DNA of 9,863 nt, from NCBI GenBank assembly GCA_018063485.1, contig JAGPBG010000054.1, positions 1 through 9,863 of the forward strand, read 5' to 3'. The position numbers were made by a program, and so were the translations under genes. Source of the stretch: Cypionkella sp. (GTDB lineage Bacteria > Pseudomonadota > Alphaproteobacteria > Rhodobacterales > Rhodobacteraceae). Every line of letters begins with the position of its first letter. The first letter of the stretch is position 1. Under the pieces are notes generated by a model. It searched no databases, was not told the DNA's origin, and saw only the letters and a program-made list of their open reading frames with translations. Below, one piece after another: positions 7,147 through 9,863 of the stretch.

Positions 7147-7857
7147 ATGACAGATGCACTCACCCCGGAAATCTTGCTGCGCGCCTATGCCATGGGCATC
7201 TTTCCTATGGCCGAAAGTCACACTGATCCAACAATCCATTGGATCGACCCACGCAAACGCGGCATCTTCCCCTTGGATAAATTCCACATTTCGCGGAGTC
7301 TTTCCCGCCATATTAGGCGGTCGAATTGGACTATTCGAACAAATACCAACTTTTGCGGTGTAGTTCAGGGATGTGCAGATCGCCCGGAAACCTGGATCAA
7401 CCCCGAGATTTTCCGCCTCTATGGCGATCTTCACGATCTGGGTTTCGCCCATAGCCTTGAGGTGTGGGAAGGTGAAAACCTGATCGGCGGCGTTTACGGC
7501 GTGGCCATCGGGGCGGCATTTTTTGGGGAAAGCATGTTTTCGCGCCGCACCAATGCTTCAAAAATCGCGCTCGCCTATCTGATCCATAGGCTGAATGCAG
7601 GCGGTTTCACGCTGTTTGATACGCAATTTCTGACGCCACATCTGGCTTCACTCGGGGCGATGGAAATCTCGCGCGCCGAATATCAGCGCAGGTTGGGAAA
7701 GGCCCTCGCCGCCACAGCCAGTTTTGCCCCGGAAGGCTATTGCGCCGTCCCGTCATCGGTGGCCGCCGGATCGGCATTCGGATCTACGGCAGGGTCTTCG
7801 ACCACTTCGGGCAATTCCAGATCCGGCACATCACAGCGCAGCACCCAGACATCATAG
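7147..7857 (+). CDS. aat: Leucyl/phenylalanyl-tRNA--protein transferase
   Basis: This cytoplasmic enzyme transfers Leu or Phe from aminoacyl-tRNA to N-terminal Arg/Lys of proteins, creating degrons for the ClpS/ClpAP N-end-rule pathway. Motifs run in order: LLRAYAMGIFPMAE (10-23), IHWIDPRKRGIFPLD (30-44), CADRPETWIN (76-85), GGVYGVAIGAAFFGESMFSR (114-133, GNAT-like core) and FDTQFLTPHLASLGA (157-171) with Gln160, which corresponds to the catalytic Gln188 of E. coli. The ATG at 7147 is the first possible start and matches the family N-terminus. However, it has no Shine-Dalgarno and lies just after a terminator hairpin. The last 40 residues (about 197-236), Ser/Gly/Thr-rich and ending QRSTQTS, are encoded antisense to the DUF2155 gene; a 121-bp overlap is unusual. 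A stretch around 7290-7375 is AT-richer, with codons such as AGG, CGA and GTA unlike the neighbours. Confidence 0.93.
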   Translation: MTDALTPEILLRAYAMGIFPMAESHTDPTIHWIDPRKRGIFPLDKFHISRSLSRHIRRSNWTIRTNTNFCGVVQGCADRPETWINPEIFRLYGDLHDLGFAHSLEVWEGENLIGGVYGVAIGAAFFGESMFSRRTNASKIALAYLIHRLNAGGFTLFDTQFLTPHLASLGAMEISRAEYQRRLGKALAATASFAPEGYCAVPSSVAAGSAFGSTAGSSTTSGNSRSGTSQRSTQTS

Positions 7858-8174
7858 CGCGGATGGTCCATCGCCGATAGCGCCGGGCTGGAGGCAATCA
7901 TCCAGCCGTCAAACACCGGCGCTTCGGCGTTTTGCTCGATAACCGTGAGATGGGCAAAGGCTTCGGCGGTGGGGTTGTCAGAATAATACCGGCATTCATC
8001 AACACGCACTTCAATGCGGCCAAAATTCTGGCTCTGACCATCGGCAAGCACCATGTCCGAGACCTGCCCGGACAATTTGTCCAACAGCCGCAACTTGGCT
8101 CCGCCCGCCTTGGACACCTCTTGCGCGGCGGCAGGTTGCGCCAGCAAAAGCACCGCAAGCGCCAGCCGTTTCAC
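7737..8174 (-). CDS. DUF2155 domain-containing periplasmic protein
   Basis: This is a 145-aa protein of unknown function, probably exported. Residues 1-18 (MKRLALAVLLLAQPAAAQ) are a Sec signal peptide with an AxA-type cleavage site before EVS. The DUF2155 domain follows (about 29-114): LDKLSGQVSDM, FGRIEVRVDECRYY, VFDGWMIASSPALSAMDHP and YDVWVLRC. Cys61 and Cys114 could form a disulfide in the periplasm. The tail after 115 is acidic and Pro/Asp/Ala-rich. The start is a GTG at 8174 that overlaps the upstream mlaD-like stop by 4 bp (GTGA), with AGGGG 7 nt upstream. The 3' end, from Tyr107 onward, overlaps aat on the opposite strand. The family is widespread in Alphaproteobacteria. The role is unknown, but context suggests an envelope function alongside MlaD. 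Confidence 0.9.
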   Translation of the reverse strand: MKRLALAVLLLAQPAAAQEVSKAGGAKLRLLDKLSGQVSDMVLADGQSQNFGRIEVRVDECRYYSDNPTAEAFAHLTVIEQNAEAPVFDGWMIASSPALSAMDHPRYDVWVLRCDVPDLELPEVVEDPAVDPNADPAATDDGTAQ

Positions 8175-8647
8175 GGGGTTGCCCCTGCATCGCTGCTGAC
8201 CGGATCCACTTTGTTTCCGACGAATTTCATCAAGAGAGTGATCAGGCTGACAGCGCCTTGCGTATCCTCAATCTCATCGCCGGGCGCCAGATTGTCGGGC
8301 GATCCCCCGGGAACCAGTTCCACGAAATTCCCACCCAAAAGCCCTTCGGACGAAATCAGGATTGCCGAATCCGTCGGCAGAAGCACGCTTTTGTCCAGAT
8401 CGACCCGCGCATCCGCCATATAGGTGGTCGGGTTCAGGCTCAGGCCGGTGATGGTTCCCACCTTTACCCCGGCAAGCCGCACATCAGACCCCACCGTGAT
8501 GCCTTCAACCGAACGGAAGCTCGCCTTCAAAGCATAGGTCGATGCGTTAGAGCCAAAGCCCGTCGAATTGGCCGCGTAGGCCAGAAATCCCACGGCCACC
8601 GCCAGAACCACCGCTCCGGCCAGAACTTCTGCGCGATTCTCGGCCAT
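8171..8647 (-). CDS. mlaD: MlaD-like MCE domain protein (outer membrane lipid asymmetry / phospholipid transport)
   Basis: This 158-aa substrate-binding protein is anchored in the inner membrane and belongs to an Mla-type phospholipid transporter. One transmembrane helix spans residues 7-26 (EVLAGAVVLAVAVGFLAYAA). The MCE domain follows at about 36-114 (TYALKASFRSVEGITVGSDVRLAGVKVG at 37-64, then SSEGLLGGNFVELVPGG at 99-115). A C-terminal helix at about 131-146 is typical of MlaD hexamers. I use the ATG at 8647 because [11 protein letters not shown] is the expected N-terminus directly before the helix. ATG 8662 is an alternative, and the open frame further upstream overlaps the NDUFA12 gene. 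The start shares one base with the upstream stop (TAATG), and its own stop overlaps the DUF2155 start. No mlaE, mlaF, mlaB or mlaC is in the window, so partners must be encoded elsewhere. Confidence 0.9.
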   Translation of the reverse strand: MAENRAEVLAGAVVLAVAVGFLAYAANSTGFGSNASTYALKASFRSVEGITVGSDVRLAGVKVGTITGLSLNPTTYMADARVDLDKSVLLPTDSAILISSEGLLGGNFVELVPGGSPDNLAPGDEIEDTQGAVSLITLLMKFVGNKVDPVSSDAGATP

Positions 8648-9021
8648 TATTCGGGCTGCCATGCCTCGTAGTCGCGCCGAACCAGCGGTTGGGTGCGCCG
8701 GATCGAGCCGGCAGGTGCATAAGCGGCCACAGTGCCGGTCTGGTTTTCCAGATGCGGCAATTGCCACGCCTTATGCACAAGCGGTGCCTTGGTTGGCGGT
8801 TGATCCCAGGTGAAATGCAGCCAGCCGTGCCAGTCGGGTGCGATCTTGCTGGCCTCGATTTCACCCTTGTAGATCACCCAGCGGCGCTTGGCGTCGGCGG
8901 TTTGATAATAGATATTTCCCAACGCATCCTCGCCCACCTTTACGCCCTTGCGCGAGGTGTAAAGCTGGGTTCCAAGGGTTTGGCGGTTCCACCATGTGAA
9001 CAAACGCTTGAGGAAATTCAT
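8647..9021 (-). CDS. NDUFA12 (B17.2)-family NADH:ubiquinone oxidoreductase accessory subunit
   Basis: This 124-aa homologue of the mitochondrial complex I accessory subunit NDUFA12/B17.2 is also found in alphaproteobacterial complex I, where it sits on the peripheral arm at the membrane interface. Diagnostic blocks are [12 protein letters not shown] (29-40), [24 protein letters not shown] (46-69, with YKG and the PDWHGWLH signature) and the proline-rich loop after it (DQPPTKAP). The C-terminal YEAWQP is also family-like. The start ATG 9021 has GGAGA with a 6-nt spacer. It is the first gene of a three-gene minus-strand unit with the MlaD-like and DUF2155 genes. The nuo operon itself is not in the window, so this accessory gene is unlinked to core complex I genes here. 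Confidence 0.92.
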   Translation of the reverse strand: MNFLKRLFTWWNRQTLGTQLYTSRKGVKVGEDALGNIYYQTADAKRRWVIYKGEIEASKIAPDWHGWLHFTWDQPPTKAPLVHKAWQLPHLENQTGTVAAYAPAGSIRRTQPLVRRDYEAWQPE

Positions 9022-9099
9022 TGGGATCTCCGGCTGAAGTTGCCTTGATATGGCGGATTGGCGGACAAAGGTCTAGGGGGAATGGCCGCGGATGACAAA

Positions 9100-9119
9100 C
9101 GGCGGGCCATTGCCCGCCG
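9100..9119 (-). terminator. clpX terminator hairpin
   Basis: The arms CGGCGGGC (9100-9107) and GCCCGCCG (9112-9119) pair perfectly around CATT. Read on the minus strand it follows the clpX stop by about 13 bp and is followed by TTTGTC, a short T-run, so it probably ends clpX transcription. It lies upstream of the NDUFA12 gene, which would then need its own promoter in 9022-9099; I see no convincing one. Confidence 0.7.
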
Positions 9120-9132
9120 CTTTGGCAGCGAC

Positions 9133-9863
9133 TTAGCCGGCGCTGGCCTTTTCTTTCTTTTTCGGCTCGGCATGAACTTGCAACGGCTGCGCGCCCTTAT
9201 TGACTGATTCCTCGTTCACCACCACCTCAGCCACATCATCCATGCCGGGCAATTCGAACATGGTATCAAGCAAGATATCCTCCATGATCGAGCGCAAGCC
9301 CCGCGCACCGGTCTTGCGGTTGATTGCCCGCTTGGCAATCGCGACCAGGGCATCGGGAGTGAATGTCAGCTTGGTGCCTTCGATCTCGAACAGGCGCTGA
9401 TACTGTTTCACCAGAGCGTTTTTCGGCTCGGTAAGGATTGTCACCAGGGCCGGTTCGTCCAGATCGGTCAGCGTCGCGATAACGGGCAAACGGCCGACAA
9501 ACTCCGGAATCAGACCGAATTTCAGCAGATCTTCGGGTTCAAGCTCCTTGAACAACTCGCCCGCGCCCCGCTCTTCTGGCCCTTTGACCGCTGCGCCAAA
9601 GCCGATAGCTGAGCCCTTGCCGCGCTGTGCGATGATCTTCTCAAGCCCTGCAAAAGCGCCGCCGCAGATGAACAGGATGTTCGTGGTATCCACCTGCAGG
9701 AATTCTTGCTGTGGATGCTTGCGCCCGCCCTGTGGCGGCACCGATGCAATGGTGCCTTCCATGATCTTCAACAAAGCCTGCTGCACACCTTCGCCCGAGA
9801 CATCGCGGGTGATCGAGGGGTTGTCAGACTTGCGGGTGATCTTGTCGACCTCGTCGATATAGA
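9133..9863 (-). CDS. clpX: ATP-dependent protease ATP-binding subunit ClpX, C-terminal part (5' end outside window)
   Basis: This is the C-terminal part (about 242 residues) of the AAA+ unfoldase that feeds substrates to ClpP. The frame is open to the right edge, beginning at YIDEVDKI, the Walker B motif; the zinc-binding domain and Walker A lie outside. Visible in order are the pore-2 loop region ([14 protein letters not shown]), the sensor-1 region ([14 protein letters not shown]), the IGF loop that docks onto ClpP (GSAIGFGA), the segment [12 protein letters not shown], and the sensor-2 block KTGARGLRS. The C-terminal tail is lysine/glutamate-rich ([11 protein letters not shown]). GTG 9786 is internal, not a start. 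The stop is TAA at 9135-9133, followed by a hairpin. Nothing looks damaged. Confidence 0.97.
   Translation of the reverse strand, partial: YIDEVDKITRKSDNPSITRDVSGEGVQQALLKIMEGTIASVPPQGGRKHPQQEFLQVDTTNILFICGGAFAGLEKIIAQRGKGSAIGFGAAVKGPEERGAGELFKELEPEDLLKFGLIPEFVGRLPVIATLTDLDEPALVTILTEPKNALVKQYQRLFEIEGTKLTFTPDALVAIAKRAINRKTGARGLRSIMEDILLDTMFELPGMDDVAEVVVNEESVNKGAQPLQVHAEPKKKEKASAG

Noticed and set aside
5923..7452. 509-codon open frame on the minus strand, antisense to accC and the start of aat
   Set aside because: It is a shadow of GC-rich coding DNA. accC in the other strand has every catalytic residue, and the antisense product has no recognisable domain.
8648..8767. Longer MlaD with a 40-residue N-terminal extension starting at 8767
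   Set aside because: The extension lies wholly within the NDUFA12 coding region, is Cys/Arg-rich and unlike MlaD, and would displace the transmembrane anchor from the N-terminus.
1..9863. CRISPR, toxin-antitoxin, prophage, transposon, tRNA or other mobile/defence system
   Set aside because: No repeats, integrase/transposase motifs, tRNA cloverleaf or defence domains were seen. Almost all of the window is explained by housekeeping and metabolic genes.

Overview
The window looks like a piece of an alphaproteobacterial chromosome, most likely from the Rhodobacterales (Roseobacter/Rhodobacter relatives). This is inferred from the GC-rich coding sequence, the protein sequences, and a gene order I recall as common in that group: accB-accC-aat facing a DUF2155 / MlaD / NDUFA12 cluster, with clpX next. 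No rRNA, tRNA, CRISPR array, insertion sequence, phage gene or defence gene is visible. It reads as an ordinary core-genome region with several neat small-scale features.

Layout from left to right. (1) The C-terminal half of a Kup potassium transporter runs rightward off the left edge. It converges on a luciferase-like flavin-dependent oxidoreductase on the minus strand. (2) Divergent from the oxidoreductase is an unrecognised 116-aa ORF on the plus strand. It ends in a hairpin shared with the end of preA. (3) preT-preA, on the minus strand, form a two-gene operon for a split NAD-dependent dihydropyrimidine dehydrogenase, which catalyses the first step of reductive uracil/thymine breakdown. 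(4) A regulatory gap carries 15-bp direct repeats. From it accB-accC run rightward, encoding biotin carboxyl carrier protein and biotin carboxylase, the first half-reaction of acetyl-CoA carboxylase. An intrinsic terminator follows accC and almost touches the start of aat (leucyl/phenylalanyl-tRNA-protein transferase). (5) aat runs tail-to-tail into a minus-strand cluster and overlaps its last gene by 121 bp. That cluster reads NDUFA12-like complex I accessory protein, then an MlaD-like MCE lipid-transport protein, then a DUF2155 periplasmic protein, with overlapping stop/start codons at both junctions. (6) After another hairpin, the C-terminal part of clpX (minus strand) runs off the right edge.

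Functional links. PreT and PreA are two halves of one enzyme: PreT carries the FAD/NAD(P) electron-input half and PreA the FMN pyrimidine-reducing half. AccB and AccC work together in malonyl-CoA formation. Aat and ClpX both belong to protein turnover: Aat makes N-degrons, and ClpX is an unfoldase that feeds ClpP. They are in separate transcription units here. The NDUFA12/MlaD/DUF2155 set is membrane- or envelope-associated and apparently co-translated.

The most interesting points are the antisense overlap that makes the conserved DUF2155 end specify the Aat C-terminus, the terminator placed directly before the aat start codon, and the 15-bp tandem repeats between the preT and accB start regions. 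I found no convincing new multi-gene system.
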